Shown piece after piece: positions 1 to 9,177 of a stretch of 32,138 nucleotides of DNA; position 1 is the first letter of the stretch, and every line of letters begins with the position of its first letter. Position numbers and translations under genes: made by a program. The notes beneath the pieces are model-generated. The model searched no databases, was not told the origin of the DNA, and worked only from the letters and a program-made list of their open reading frames with translations. The stretch is from Holophagaceae bacterium (GTDB lineage Bacteria; Acidobacteriota; Holophagae; Holophagales; Holophagaceae), in contig JANXXC010000019.1 of NCBI GenBank assembly GCA_025350765.1, positions 1 through 32,138 of the forward strand, in the 5' to 3' direction.

Positions 1-4
1 GGTA

Positions 5-2695
5 TCAGTCCTCTACCGTGACCCGATAGGCGCCGAAGAAGATGGCGTTGAGGAAGGCACGGGTGGTGAAAGCGCTCATACCGCGGAACACGGGATCGCC
101 CGCGAAAAGGATCACGGCTCCCGCGCCGCGGTGCTCCCGTAGGGCGTAGGGGCTTAGGCGCAGCTTGGGCTCCAGGCCTTTTGGCAAAAGGCCGGAGACT
201 TTCAGGGGCTCGCCTTCATTGGAGACTTTCGTATCTTTCGCGTCTTTGGAGTCCTTGGATTCTTTGGATTCCTTTTTGGGATTGCCTGGATAAAAGATCG
301 GATTCTCGCCCCCAGGGCTCAGCTCCAGGATGGTGTCGCCGGTGTTCAGCACGGCCGCGTCGGCGCTGTGAAGGCCCCAGGCCAGGGGATGGCTCAGGTC
401 AACCTTCACACGCAGCAGGGCGCCGGGAATGGATTCCTGCAGATCCCGCTGCTCGCGGCCCGACCAAGGCTGGATAAGATCCGCCGCATCGGGCTTGGGA
501 GCCTCGCGCTTCGGGTCCTTCTCTTTGAGCCGAGCTTCCTCCGCCTCCTTGCCGAGGAACTGAAAACCGGCTTCTGAAAGGCCCGCCCGGGAGGCGTAGA
601 TCCCACCCCCTTGCAGGCCGATGAGCACGCCGCCTTCGCTGGTCCAGGTCTTGAGCTTCGCGGCGCCGCCATCGCCCAAGACGCGCTGCCAGCCCTTACC
701 CGCGGCATTGTCATCCACCAGAACAATGTGGGTGTAGCGATGAAGCAGGGCTCCGCTCAACCGTTCAGCCCGCACCTGCGCGAAAGGGATGCCGGTCTCG
801 CGCAGCGTGTGCATCACCGCGCCCAGGGCCGTCGCATCCGCTGGGCGATCAATGACCAGAGCCACCTTGGGAACCGCGAGAGGATAAACCCGGTCGGAGC
901 CGAGGTCCGGGCCCGTATCGGAGAGGGCGCTCTGGGCGGCCATCACGGGATGGTGATTCTGGGTAGCCAGATCCGAGATCCGGGCGCGAAGTTTCAAGGC
1001 GTCGTTAAGGCGGATGGGAAACACCACGGCGCCGGGGCCGAAGCGCTGGTCGCCCATGGCGAAGGGCTCGGATACCACCGTGCCGCGGAATCCATCCAGC
1101 AGCAGGGCCGCCATGGTCCGCTCGCGGCCTTCGAAACCCGCAGGGAGGATGTAGCTGGAACGGGCTTCGGGAAGCGCCGTGCCCTTGTCACCGACGATGG
1201 GTGCCGAGGCGACCTTGGGGCGCTGTTTCGCGTACCAGGCGGGAACATTGAAGCTGAGTGGAAGACTCCAGGCGGTCACGTCATAGCTGGGTTTTGGGCC
1301 CATCTGGGCTTCCTTCTGGAGCAGCGCTTCGGCCATGGCCCCGGTGGGTTGATCCAGCGGAACGAGGTAGCTGCCGGCCTTCACCGTGGCCGGCAGGACC
1401 CCCACGCCGATGGGCTCCAGACCAGCGGTACCAAGGCCTTCGGTGATGCGCTGGACTTCGATGCCGTTGCGCTGAAGGATTTCCACCAAGGCCCGCGAAC
1501 GGCCTGGATCCGGGCCTTCGGCGATAAGGAAGGCCCCCGCGCGCTCTCCCAAGTTCATCCTTTCCCGCCGCACCTTCTGGAAGTCCATGAGCAGCGCATC
1601 GTGGCTCTCAGAGGCGGTCTGCACCGTCGCGAGGCTCGCGGTGAAATGCCGCCGCACGCGCTTCTCCAGGGTGAGAATTTCGCCGTCCCGCCGACGGTAG
1701 GCCAACCCCGACTGGCCCGCCATTTCAAAGGTCATGCCCACCGCGCCGTGCAGGCTAGGCCAGCTATCGCCATAGCTCGGGTAGAAAAGGTCAAAGACAT
1801 CCTTACTGAAGTAGGCGAACTCATGGGCATCGAAGGCTCGCGCCACACCCTTGCCGAAGGTCTGTTGCCAATAGCCGGCGATGGGCTTCGGCACCGCGTC
1901 GTGGATGGGTTGCATGGTGGGCGGGAAGTAGTAGCTGCTCTCGGCGCTCATCTCATGGTGGTCCGCCAGAACTTGGGGATTCCATTGCAGGAAGGCCACC
2001 GCCTTGGCGCGGCTCTCGGATTGGGTCTGCCAGGCCCAGTCGCGGTTCAGGTCGAAGAGGCGATGGTTGAAGCGTCCCCCTGGCCAGCGGGGGCCGCTAT
2101 TCTGAGCGTCCTGGGGATCCGAAGGATTGACGCCTTGCAGGGTTTCGGACAGCGATTGGATGTAGCGTTCGCGGCCATCGGGATTCTGCGTAAGATCCAG
2201 CAGGATGACCACCCTGTCCAATTGCTTGATCACCTCGGCATCTTCACTGGCGGCGAAATGGTAGGCCACCACGAGGCCGGCCTCGCTGCCGCTGGGTTCG
2301 GCGCCGTGGATGCTGTAGCCCAGCCACACGAAGGCGGGATTGGCCCGGGCGATGCGCTCGGCCTCGTCACTGGAGCAGCTGCGGGGATCCGCGAGCTTCG
2401 CGTTATCCGCCTTCAGTTGATCCAGCTTCGCCAAATTTGCGGGGCTTGTGATGACCAAGAAGGGCTGGGGGCGGCCCTCTTCGGTGACATTGAGGGTGAA
2501 CAGCTTCACTCGGGTAGGGGCCGCCACCGCAAGGGCGTTCGCGTAGGCCACCAGATCCGCGTGATGGGTATAAGCCATGCCCGCGTTGGGCCGCGGGATA
2601 CCAGCTCGGTAGCTTTTGGAAGGGAACCACGAGGGCAGGGGCGCCTGGGCTGCGAGAGACAGGCCCATGAGAACCGGAATGGCGGCTCGCTTCAT
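5..2695 (-). CDS. M14-family zinc carboxypeptidase-like secreted protein
   Basis: 896-aa ORF with N-terminal signal-like sequence (MKRAAIPVLMGLSLAAQA); HGAEPSGSEA zinc-ligand-like motif and DLNRDWAW motif typical of M14 carboxypeptidases; ends close to the window start. Confidence 0.85.
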   Translation of the reverse strand: MKRAAIPVLMGLSLAAQAPLPSWFPSKSYRAGIPRPNAGMAYTHHADLVAYANALAVAAPTRVKLFTLNVTEEGRPQPFLVITSPANLAKLDQLKADNAKLADPRSCSSDEAERIARANPAFVWLGYSIHGAEPSGSEAGLVVAYHFAASEDAEVIKQLDRVVILLDLTQNPDGRERYIQSLSETLQGVNPSDPQDAQNSGPRWPGGRFNHRLFDLNRDWAWQTQSESRAKAVAFLQWNPQVLADHHEMSAESSYYFPPTMQPIHDAVPKPIAGYWQQTFGKGVARAFDAHEFAYFSKDVFDLFYPSYGDSWPSLHGAVGMTFEMAGQSGLAYRRRDGEILTLEKRVRRHFTASLATVQTASESHDALLMDFQKVRRERMNLGERAGAFLIAEGPDPGRSRALVEILQRNGIEVQRITEGLGTAGLEPIGVGVLPATVKAGSYLVPLDQPTGAMAEALLQKEAQMGPKPSYDVTAWSLPLSFNVPAWYAKQRPKVASAPIVGDKGTALPEARSSYILPAGFEGRERTMAALLLDGFRGTVVSEPFAMGDQRFGPGAVVFPIRLNDALKLRARISDLATQNHHPVMAAQSALSDTGPDLGSDRVYPLAVPKVALVIDRPADATALGAVMHTLRETGIPFAQVRAERLSGALLHRYTHIVLVDDNAAGKGWQRVLGDGGAAKLKTWTSEGGVLIGLQGGGIYASRAGLSEAGFQFLGKEAEEARLKEKDPKREAPKPDAADLIQPWSGREQRDLQESIPGALLRVKVDLSHPLAWGLHSADAAVLNTGDTILELSPGGENPIFYPGNPKKESKESKDSKDAKDTKVSNEGEPLKVSGLLPKGLEPKLRLSPYALREHRGAGAVILFAGDPVFRGMSAFTTRAFLNAIFFGAYRVTVED
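222..275 (-). repeat. In-frame 9-bp tandem repeat (about 6 units) encoding K-[ED]-[SAT] triplets
   Basis: gagactttc/gtatctttc/gcgtctttg/gagtccttg/gattctttg/gattccttt; encodes KESKESKDSKDAKDTKVS. Confidence 0.85.
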
Positions 2696-2707
2696 TATTT
2701 CTCCCGA

Positions 2708-4072
2708 TCAGCGTTCAAGAAAGGCAGGGCCGACATTCGTGATGGTCCCGGCGCCAAAGGTCATCAGGAGGTCCCCTTGGCGGGTGAGGGTCTTCAGGAA
2801 GTCCGGCAGATCTTCGATCTTCGGAACTGAATGGACCTCGCGCTGGCCGTGGGCGCGCAGGCCCTCCACCAGGCTTTCCCCCGAAAGGCCAGGGATGGAA
2901 GGCTCTCCAGCGGCATAGATATCGGTGATGATCACCACGTCCGCCTCGAAAAAAGCCCTCGAAAATTCTTCCAAGAGGCTTTGCGTCCGCGTATAGCGGT
3001 GGGGCTGAAACGCAGCAATGATGCGGCGTTCGGGGAATCCCTTTCGCGCGGCCTTCAACGTCGCCGCGATCTCCGTGGGGTGGTGGCCGTAGTCGTCCAC
3101 CACGAGCACGCCATCCTTCTCGCCTTTTTTCGTGAAGCGCCTTTCGGCGCCGCTGAAGGTGGCCAAGCTATCGCGGATCTGGTCCTTATCCACACCCAAT
3201 TCCAGCGCCACGCCAATGGCCGCCAGGGCGTTCAACACCATGTGCTGACCGGGCACATTGATGGAAAATTCGCCGATCTCCTCGCCGAAGGCCGTGACTT
3301 GGAAGGTGCTGGTGAAGCCCTCCTGGCGGATATCGCGGGCGCGCAGATCCACCTGCGGATTCGTCCCATAGGTCCGCACTTGGCGTTTCAACAAGGGCCG
3401 CACGTGGGCCACGTTGGGATCGTCCATGCAGGCGAAAACAGATCCATAAAAAGGCACCTTGTTGGCGAATTCCACAAAGGCCGCGCGGATTTCCTCGATG
3501 TCCTTGTAGTGATCCAAATGCTCGCGATCAATGTTGGTGATCACCGCCAGGGTGGGGCTCAGCATCAGAAAGCTGCCATCGCTTTCGTCGGCTTCGGCCA
3601 CCAAGTAGTCGCCCTTGCCCAGCTTGGCGTTGGAGCCAAGGATCCCGAGCCTGCCACCGATGACGATGGTGGGGTCCAGCCCGGCCTGGCTGAGCACCTG
3701 GGCGATCATGCTGGTCGTAGAGGTCTTGCCGTGGGAGCCGCCGATGGCGATGCCCTGCTTCAACCGCATCAGCTCCGCGAGCATCTCTCCTCGCGGGATC
3801 ACCGGAATCTTGCTGGCATGGGCCGCCACGACCTCCGGATTGTCGCCGCGCACGGCGCTGGAAATCACCACAACTTGGGCCCCTTCGATGTGTTTTGCCT
3901 CGTGCCCCAGATCCACACGGATGCCGAGGGAACGAAGGCGCTCGGTGACGACACTCTCTTTCAGATCCGTACCTGATACCTGGAAACCTAGATTCACCAG
4001 GACTTCCGCGATGCCCGACATGCCGATGCCGCCGATGCCCACGAAATGGATGTGCTGAATGGTGCCAAACAC
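2708..4072 (-). CDS. murC: UDP-N-acetylmuramate--L-alanine ligase
   Basis: HFVGIGGIGMSGIAEVL, GSHGKTSTTSMIAQVL, EADESDGSF, DDYGHHPTEI and FQPHRYTRT motifs. The ORF track starts at 4120, but a GTG at 4072 preceded by CAGGAG is the more likely start. Confidence 0.96.
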   Translation of the reverse strand: MFGTIQHIHFVGIGGIGMSGIAEVLVNLGFQVSGTDLKESVVTERLRSLGIRVDLGHEAKHIEGAQVVVISSAVRGDNPEVVAAHASKIPVIPRGEMLAELMRLKQGIAIGGSHGKTSTTSMIAQVLSQAGLDPTIVIGGRLGILGSNAKLGKGDYLVAEADESDGSFLMLSPTLAVITNIDREHLDHYKDIEEIRAAFVEFANKVPFYGSVFACMDDPNVAHVRPLLKRQVRTYGTNPQVDLRARDIRQEGFTSTFQVTAFGEEIGEFSINVPGQHMVLNALAAIGVALELGVDKDQIRDSLATFSGAERRFTKKGEKDGVLVVDDYGHHPTEIAATLKAARKGFPERRIIAAFQPHRYTRTQSLLEEFSRAFFEADVVIITDIYAAGEPSIPGLSGESLVEGLRAHGQREVHSVPKIEDLPDFLKTLTRQGDLLMTFGAGTITNVGPAFLER

Positions 4073-4228
4073 GTTGGATGCTCCTGAATCAGACCCCGAG
4101 GCCCGAATTTGCTGGGCCACCGAGGAGATCCTCTAGCATAGCCGTCACTGCGGACCCACACTTAGAGGAAGTGGCACGGCTTTGGACTGTGTATTCCCGA
4201 AACCTAACCCAACTTCAAGAGGTGCCCC

Positions 4229-5119
4229 ATGAACGGACCCCGGATCATCGCATTCCTTTCGGCCACGGGCTTGCTGGCCACGGGCCTTTTGGGCCAGGAT
4301 CGAGAACGGCGCGCGGTTCAGTCTCCGCAGCCTTCGAGTGATCGGCAGACGTCCTCCGATGTGCGTGGCGGCTCCGGCGGTTTCGGATCCGACCGGCACG
4401 GGATGGGCGTTGACCACCGCAATCGGGGGCCGGTAGGCCCGGGGGGTAATTCTCCCGCTCAGGACCGGCGCAGCGTGACCCCGAATACCAGCCTCACCCA
4501 CGGGGTGCTGACCTCAGGCGCCAACGCCCGCCTGCATCCTCACCCCCATTACTGGCAGCCCTGCCCATTCTTTCCCAATGCCGTTTACTGGGGCCATCGC
4601 GACATCATGGCGGAAATCCAGTTCATGTCGCGGGAAGGCTTCGTGGCCTGCACCCGGGTGGCGGATGATGCTCTGGAAGTGAGCGACTATGCGGACTTTC
4701 CCCAAGGCTGGAAGGGCTACGCCTTCGTGGTGCCCGCCAAAGGCACCCTGCACGTGAGTCTGAACCACGTGAACCGCGGTTGGTTCCGTTTGGTGATGAT
4801 GAACAAATGGGGCGATCTGCAGCAAGGGATGCTCCAGAACCTCATCCCCACCGGCAATCCCGAAGTGACCTTCAAGAACCCGAAGGATGAGGCTCAGGCA
4901 GTCTATGTGGTCGCCGACGATCCGGGCTGGATGTCCTCGAAGGCCTACCCTTTCCAGCTAACGGTGGAGCGATCCTGGGATCCCACCACCGTAGACTTGA
5001 AGGATGTGAAAGTGGCCGCGGGTGTGTGGGGCAACCATGTGGACATGAGCGCCCAGTTCCGCCGCCCTACTTATGTGGGCTTCGGGTCCTGGGATCGGTC
5101 GGGCCAAGGTTGGTGGTAA
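4229..5119 (+). CDS. Secreted hypothetical protein with a low-complexity G/R/D/S-rich N-terminal segment
   Basis: 296-aa ORF, RBS-like caagagg upstream, signal-like N-terminus; no family recognised. Confidence 0.8.
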   Translation: MNGPRIIAFLSATGLLATGLLGQDRERRAVQSPQPSSDRQTSSDVRGGSGGFGSDRHGMGVDHRNRGPVGPGGNSPAQDRRSVTPNTSLTHGVLTSGANARLHPHPHYWQPCPFFPNAVYWGHRDIMAEIQFMSREGFVACTRVADDALEVSDYADFPQGWKGYAFVVPAKGTLHVSLNHVNRGWFRLVMMNKWGDLQQGMLQNLIPTGNPEVTFKNPKDEAQAVYVVADDPGWMSSKAYPFQLTVERSWDPTTVDLKDVKVAAGVWGNHVDMSAQFRRPTYVGFGSWDRSGQGWW

Positions 5120-5133
5120 GCAGTCCCTGAGCA

Positions 5134-5159
5134 AAAAGCGGCCCTTCGGGGCCGCTTTT
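5134..5159. terminator. Bidirectional intrinsic terminator
   Basis: AAAAGCGGCCC-TTCG-GGGCCGCTTTT: 11-bp perfect stem with TTCG tetraloop, A/T flanks, between convergent genes. Confidence 0.95.
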
Positions 5160-5179
5160 GTTTGAGAATTCGGGTTGAA

Positions 5180-6133
5180 TCATCGCCATGGACAGGCCTC
5201 GGTCACTTGCATCCTGAAGACACTGGGTTCCAGGGTTATTTCCGCGCGGTCGCGGGATTCAACGGGCTCACCGTCCAGGTGCCAAGGCAAAGGGCGGTCC
5301 AGGTAAACGTTGGCCTTCAACAAGCGGCCTTCCTGGCGCAGGTAGGTGCGGCCGCCTTCGCGAAAAAGGGCCGGGAGTTGGGTCAGGAGGTCCAGGTGGC
5401 GGGGCTTTCGGAGGGTGGCCCACTGAAGGATTCCATCGGCGGGGTGCGCGCCCGGCGCGATCCAGAAGCCGGACCCGTACTGAGGAAGATTGGCGATGCA
5501 GAGACTCCAGGCACTCTCCGGCAACGCGGCTTCTTCGCCGAGCCACGCGGCGCGAAGCACTTCACGTCTCGAGTTCGGCTCGCTTTCTTGAGGCTGAATC
5601 GCCTCCCAGCGCAGGCCTACCGGCTCGAAGTCCCGCCACAATTTCAGGGAGCGTTTCACGTAATTCAGGAAGCCCCGCGCGGTGCCGCCATCGAAGGCGT
5701 GGGCGATGACCGCCTCGAATCCCGTGCCGCAGAGATTGAGAAAGGGCGCGCCATCCAATCTCGGCAAATCCATGCGGATCTCAACCCCTTCGAGCAATCG
5801 CTGCACCGCGCCGCTGGGGTTCAGCGGCGTGCGGAGGCCCCGCACCAGGCCGTTGCCGCTGCCGCCGGGGATGGCCGCCAGGGGCACCGGACATCCGGCC
5901 GCCACCAGAGCTTTTCCCGCATGGTGGAGAGTGCCATCACCGCCCCACACGAAGAGCGGTCCCTCGGCGGCGATGGCCTGCGCGATGTGCGGTTCAAAGT
6001 CGTAGGGCGGACCAAAGGCGATGGGTTCGATGCGGGCGCGATGCCGGGCCGGGAGCCTCGCCATCAAGGCCTCGGGATCCTTTCGGGACACCCCGGCCTT
6101 GGGGTTGTAGAGCAGGGGCAGCTTCACTTCCAT
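5180..6133 (-). CDS. Diacylglycerol kinase / YegS-family lipid kinase
   Basis: LLYNPKAG, VWGGDGTLHHAGKAL and AAIPGGSGNGLVRGL motifs. Confidence 0.92.
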   Translation of the reverse strand: MEVKLPLLYNPKAGVSRKDPEALMARLPARHRARIEPIAFGPPYDFEPHIAQAIAAEGPLFVWGGDGTLHHAGKALVAAGCPVPLAAIPGGSGNGLVRGLRTPLNPSGAVQRLLEGVEIRMDLPRLDGAPFLNLCGTGFEAVIAHAFDGGTARGFLNYVKRSLKLWRDFEPVGLRWEAIQPQESEPNSRREVLRAAWLGEEAALPESAWSLCIANLPQYGSGFWIAPGAHPADGILQWATLRKPRHLDLLTQLPALFREGGRTYLRQEGRLLKANVYLDRPLPWHLDGEPVESRDRAEITLEPSVFRMQVTEACPWR

Positions 6134-6624
6134 TCCCAGGCCCTCACCACCGACGCGCCCCGGACCTCAACGCTGAAGCGCCTTCCGCCCAGGGCGGCCT
6201 CCCGGTCGGGCTGAATGGAGAAACGCCAGTGGCCAGGGCCCAGGGACTGGCGGTGGACTTCATGATGCTGGCTCGACAGGAAGGCCTGCTTTTGTTTGAG
6301 GCGCATCATGGCCGCAGAACCGAACAGGGGATTCCAGCTCCAAGGCCATCGCGCGGCGTCGGGAAACTCCTTGCAAGCGCCCGGCTCCAGGCTCCAGACC
6401 CGCACGTATTTCCGAAGTTCGGTAAGCGCGAGGCGATCCTTGACGACACTCCCCTCAGGGGAGATGGCGCTGTTATCTAGGCGGAAATTCCGCGTGGCGG
6501 GCGTGATCTGGTGGTCGTAAGCGCTTTGCGCCATGGCGCGGCCCAGAAAGCAGGCTGCGACCCACGCGATGGGAACGAAGACGATGACCGTTCCGCAGGA
6601 TCCGAGCTGGCGGAAAATCTTCAT
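6124..6624 (-). CDS. Hypothetical membrane-anchored protein
   Basis: 166-aa ORF, hydrophobic N-terminus, start codon overlaps the rluA-family stop (TGATG). Confidence 0.65.
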   Translation of the reverse strand: MKIFRQLGSCGTVIVFVPIAWVAACFLGRAMAQSAYDHQITPATRNFRLDNSAISPEGSVVKDRLALTELRKYVRVWSLEPGACKEFPDAARWPWSWNPLFGSAAMMRLKQKQAFLSSQHHEVHRQSLGPGHWRFSIQPDREAALGGRRFSVEVRGASVVRAWEWK

Positions 6625-7490
6625 CAGGAATTCCAGCGCGGCGGTGCCACCAGCAGGAGTTCCTCTCCTGTGGCGGGATGCTTGAGCGACAGTTTCCAGG
6701 CATGCAGGTCCATCTCACTGGCCTCCTCGCCGCTGTACAGCCGGTCGCCTCGCACCGGCGCGCCCAGGCTCGCCAGGTGGACGCGGATCTGATGGGTGCG
6801 GCCCGTGCGGGGCTCCGCGATGATCCAGTGGCCTGCGGGCAGTCCCTGCCTTTCTTCCGCCAACGCGGGCCTGATCACAGTGATGGCGGATTTCGGCTCC
6901 ATGAGATCGCCTTCCACGCCGAAGCGCCCGGGCACCGCGTTTCGAAGGCGCCCGATGGGGCGGTCCACGGTGCAGGCCTCCACGGGGCTCGACACCCGCG
7001 CCAGATAGGTTTTCCGCACCTCGTGGTCCGTGAATTTGCGCGTCAGCTCGGCGTTGATGGAAGCATCCTTCGAAAAGATCAACAGGCCCGAGGTCCCTTG
7101 ATCCAGCCGGTGATGCAGGAAAAGTTTTAGCTCGGGCCTCTGGGCCTTCAGCAGGGCCAGCAGATCATGGCGGTCCGAAGCCCAAGTCCCTTGAGTGGGC
7201 AGGCCCGTGGGCTTGTTTACCACCAGCAGCCATTTGTCCTCGAACACGATGGGGATCTGGATGTCCGGCACCGGCGGCAGGTTCGCATCAAAGGCCACGC
7301 GAACCTCGACGCCTGAGGCAACCATCTTCCCCGCCACGCGGACGCGCTTGCGATCCACCTGCACGCCGCCCAATTTCAGCGCCTCTCGCGCCGCCCGCCG
7401 GGACAAACCCGTATGCTTCGCCACCAGCTGATCCAGGCGCAGGCCCGTATCTTCGGGTGGGGATGAGAAGGTCCATTTCTGTAGCGCCAT
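6624..7490 (-). CDS. RluA-family RNA pseudouridine synthase with S4-like N-terminus
   Basis: LDQLVAKHTGLSRRAAREALKLGGVQVD (S4), HRLDQGTSGLLIFSKD catalytic motif, EPRTGRTHQIRVHLASLGAPVRGD. Confidence 0.95.
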   Translation of the reverse strand: MALQKWTFSSPPEDTGLRLDQLVAKHTGLSRRAAREALKLGGVQVDRKRVRVAGKMVASGVEVRVAFDANLPPVPDIQIPIVFEDKWLLVVNKPTGLPTQGTWASDRHDLLALLKAQRPELKLFLHHRLDQGTSGLLIFSKDASINAELTRKFTDHEVRKTYLARVSSPVEACTVDRPIGRLRNAVPGRFGVEGDLMEPKSAITVIRPALAEERQGLPAGHWIIAEPRTGRTHQIRVHLASLGAPVRGDRLYSGEEASEMDLHAWKLSLKHPATGEELLLVAPPRWNS

Positions 7491-7500
7491 GGATTCAGCT

Positions 7501-7555
7501 TAGGGGCCGTAATGGAATTATCAGTGCTTTTCTGATGATTCCGTTACGGCCCTTA
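7501..7555 (+). other. 24-bp uninterrupted hairpin, 7-nt loop
   Basis: taGGGGCCGTAATGGAATTATCAG-tgctttt-CTGATGATTCCGTTACGGCCCtta; 7501-7524 pairs with 7532-7555 throughout, including 3 G-U wobbles on the + strand. Confidence 0.92.
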
Positions 7556-7638
7556 TGCCGTGCCTGCCCTCAGCATGGCGAGATTAATTATTAACAACGG
7601 CTTACAGGAAGGATGGCCCCCGTCGTAGACTCGACCGC

Positions 7639-9051
7639 GTGAGTGACGCTGAATCCCGATTCGCCCTTCTCCGGCAGGCCGCGAGCCCCGAGGCCGCCCA
7701 AGCCATTCAGGACCTCGTGCGCGAAGGCGCCGACGCCGATCTGTGCCGCATCAACGTCTATGATTTCGCCGCGCGGCACGGCCTGCGCGAGGATTGGACG
7801 GTGGATGCCTTCGTTCATGCCTCGCGCATCGGCCTTTTTGAGCTCTCTTGGAATCTGCTTTGCCCAGGCTGCGGCGGAGTGCTAGAAGCGGCGGCCAGCC
7901 TCAAGTCCGTGGACAAGGCGCACTACTATTGCGCCCTGTGCGCCGGGGGCTACGAGCCCACCCTGGACGAGATGGTCGAGGTGAGCTTCACCGTAAGTCC
8001 GGGCGTGCGAAAGATCGCCGGCCACGACCCCCACACCTTGCCCATGTGGGACTACTACCGCCAGATTTTCTGGAGCTCGGGCATCTTGTTCCCGGATGGC
8101 GCCGCGTACAAGGATCTGCTGGCCTCCCTTACCCTGGATGCGGACGAGATTCCCGCCTGGGGCAAGTGCATCCTCAACGTTCAGCTGCCCAAGGAATTCC
8201 TCATCGTGTTCGACGCCGTCACCCATTCGGCGATGTTCATCGATGTGAAAGGCGAGCCCACCCGGGAACGCCAGGATCTCACCGTGGTATTCAACGAGGT
8301 CAGCGTCCCCACGGGCACCCTTGAGCTGCGCCCAGGCCCGCTGCGCCTCACTCTGGAGAACCAGACGGACCATCGGGTGCTGCCGGGTATCTTTATCGCC
8401 AACGAGCGACTTCACGATCTGTTGGGCCATCGCCGCCGCTTCCTCACCGCCAAGGATCTGCTGACCACCCAGACCTTCCGCGACCTCTATCGCGCCGACA
8501 CGCTGGATATCAACCAGCGCATGAAGATCACGAGCCTAACCTTCCTCTTCACGGATCTCAAAGGCTCGACGGAACTCTATGAGCGGGTGGGCGATCTCGT
8601 GGCCTATGATCTTGTCCGGGCCCATTTCCGAGTGTTGAACGAAGTCGTGGCCGCGGAATCCGGCTCAGTGGTGAAGACCATCGGGGATGCGGTGATGGCG
8701 ACCTTTCCCACGCCCGAGCGGGGCCTGTCCGCGGCGCTGCGCATGCGCGAAGCCATGGGCCGGCTCAATGCCCCCGAGGATCGCGAGGACCTGATCTTGA
8801 AAATCGGCCTTCACGAAGGGCCCTGCCTGGCGGTGACATTGAACGAGCGGCTGGACTATTTCGGGCAGACTGTGAACATCGCCGCGCGGGTGCAGGGCCT
8901 CGCGATCTCCCAGGCGATCTTCACCACCGAGCCCGTGGTCTCCCATCCCTTAGTGGCAAGACTGCTCGATGCTCGCGGCCTCAAACCCACGCCCCATCGC
9001 GCTTCGCTCCGGGGCATCAAGGAAGAGCTCACGGTCTACGAGATTCCTTGA
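7639..9051 (+). CDS. Adenylate/guanylate cyclase domain protein with N-terminal zinc-ribbon-like (DUF5939-like) region
   Basis: GTG start; CPGC...CALC cysteine pairs; FLFTDLKGSTELYERVGD, KTIGDAVMATFPTPE, LDYFGQTVNIAARVQGLA class III cyclase motifs. Confidence 0.92.
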   Translation: MSDAESRFALLRQAASPEAAQAIQDLVREGADADLCRINVYDFAARHGLREDWTVDAFVHASRIGLFELSWNLLCPGCGGVLEAAASLKSVDKAHYYCALCAGGYEPTLDEMVEVSFTVSPGVRKIAGHDPHTLPMWDYYRQIFWSSGILFPDGAAYKDLLASLTLDADEIPAWGKCILNVQLPKEFLIVFDAVTHSAMFIDVKGEPTRERQDLTVVFNEVSVPTGTLELRPGPLRLTLENQTDHRVLPGIFIANERLHDLLGHRRRFLTAKDLLTTQTFRDLYRADTLDINQRMKITSLTFLFTDLKGSTELYERVGDLVAYDLVRAHFRVLNEVVAAESGSVVKTIGDAVMATFPTPERGLSAALRMREAMGRLNAPEDREDLILKIGLHEGPCLAVTLNERLDYFGQTVNIAARVQGLAISQAIFTTEPVVSHPLVARLLDARGLKPTPHRASLRGIKEELTVYEIP

Positions 9052-9069
9052 GAGGGGCGCATCCGGAAT

Positions 9070-9101
9070 GGGATTCACTCAAGAAGAAGTGTTTGAATCC
9101 C
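9070..9101. other. Inverted repeat / hairpin
   Basis: GGGATTCA (9070-9077) / TGAATCCC (9094-9101), perfect 8-bp arms; inner CACT/AGTG pairing is an alternative. Confidence 0.7.
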
Positions 9102-9122
9102 CAACCTGATTCCCAAGGATTC

Positions 9123-9163
9123 TCATCTCATTTATCTCCAAATAAATTGGGCGTTTGAGATGA
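9123..9163. other. Inverted repeat / hairpin
   Basis: TCATCTCA (9123-9130) / TGAGATGA (9156-9163), perfect arms; inner TTTAT/ATAAA. Confidence 0.7.
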
Positions 9164-9177
9164 AGTCAGCAGAAAAA

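Noticed and set aside
611-2830. 739-aa + strand ORF
   Set aside because: Fully antisense to the M14 peptidase; low-complexity H/G/R-rich translation typical of shadow ORFs in GC-rich DNA.
2831-3976. 381-aa + strand ORF antisense to murC
   Set aside because: murC on the opposite strand is unambiguous; this is a shadow frame.
2708-4072. murC outside a full dcw cluster as a novelty
   Set aside because: Isolated mur genes occur in many bacteria; flanks beyond the window are unknown.
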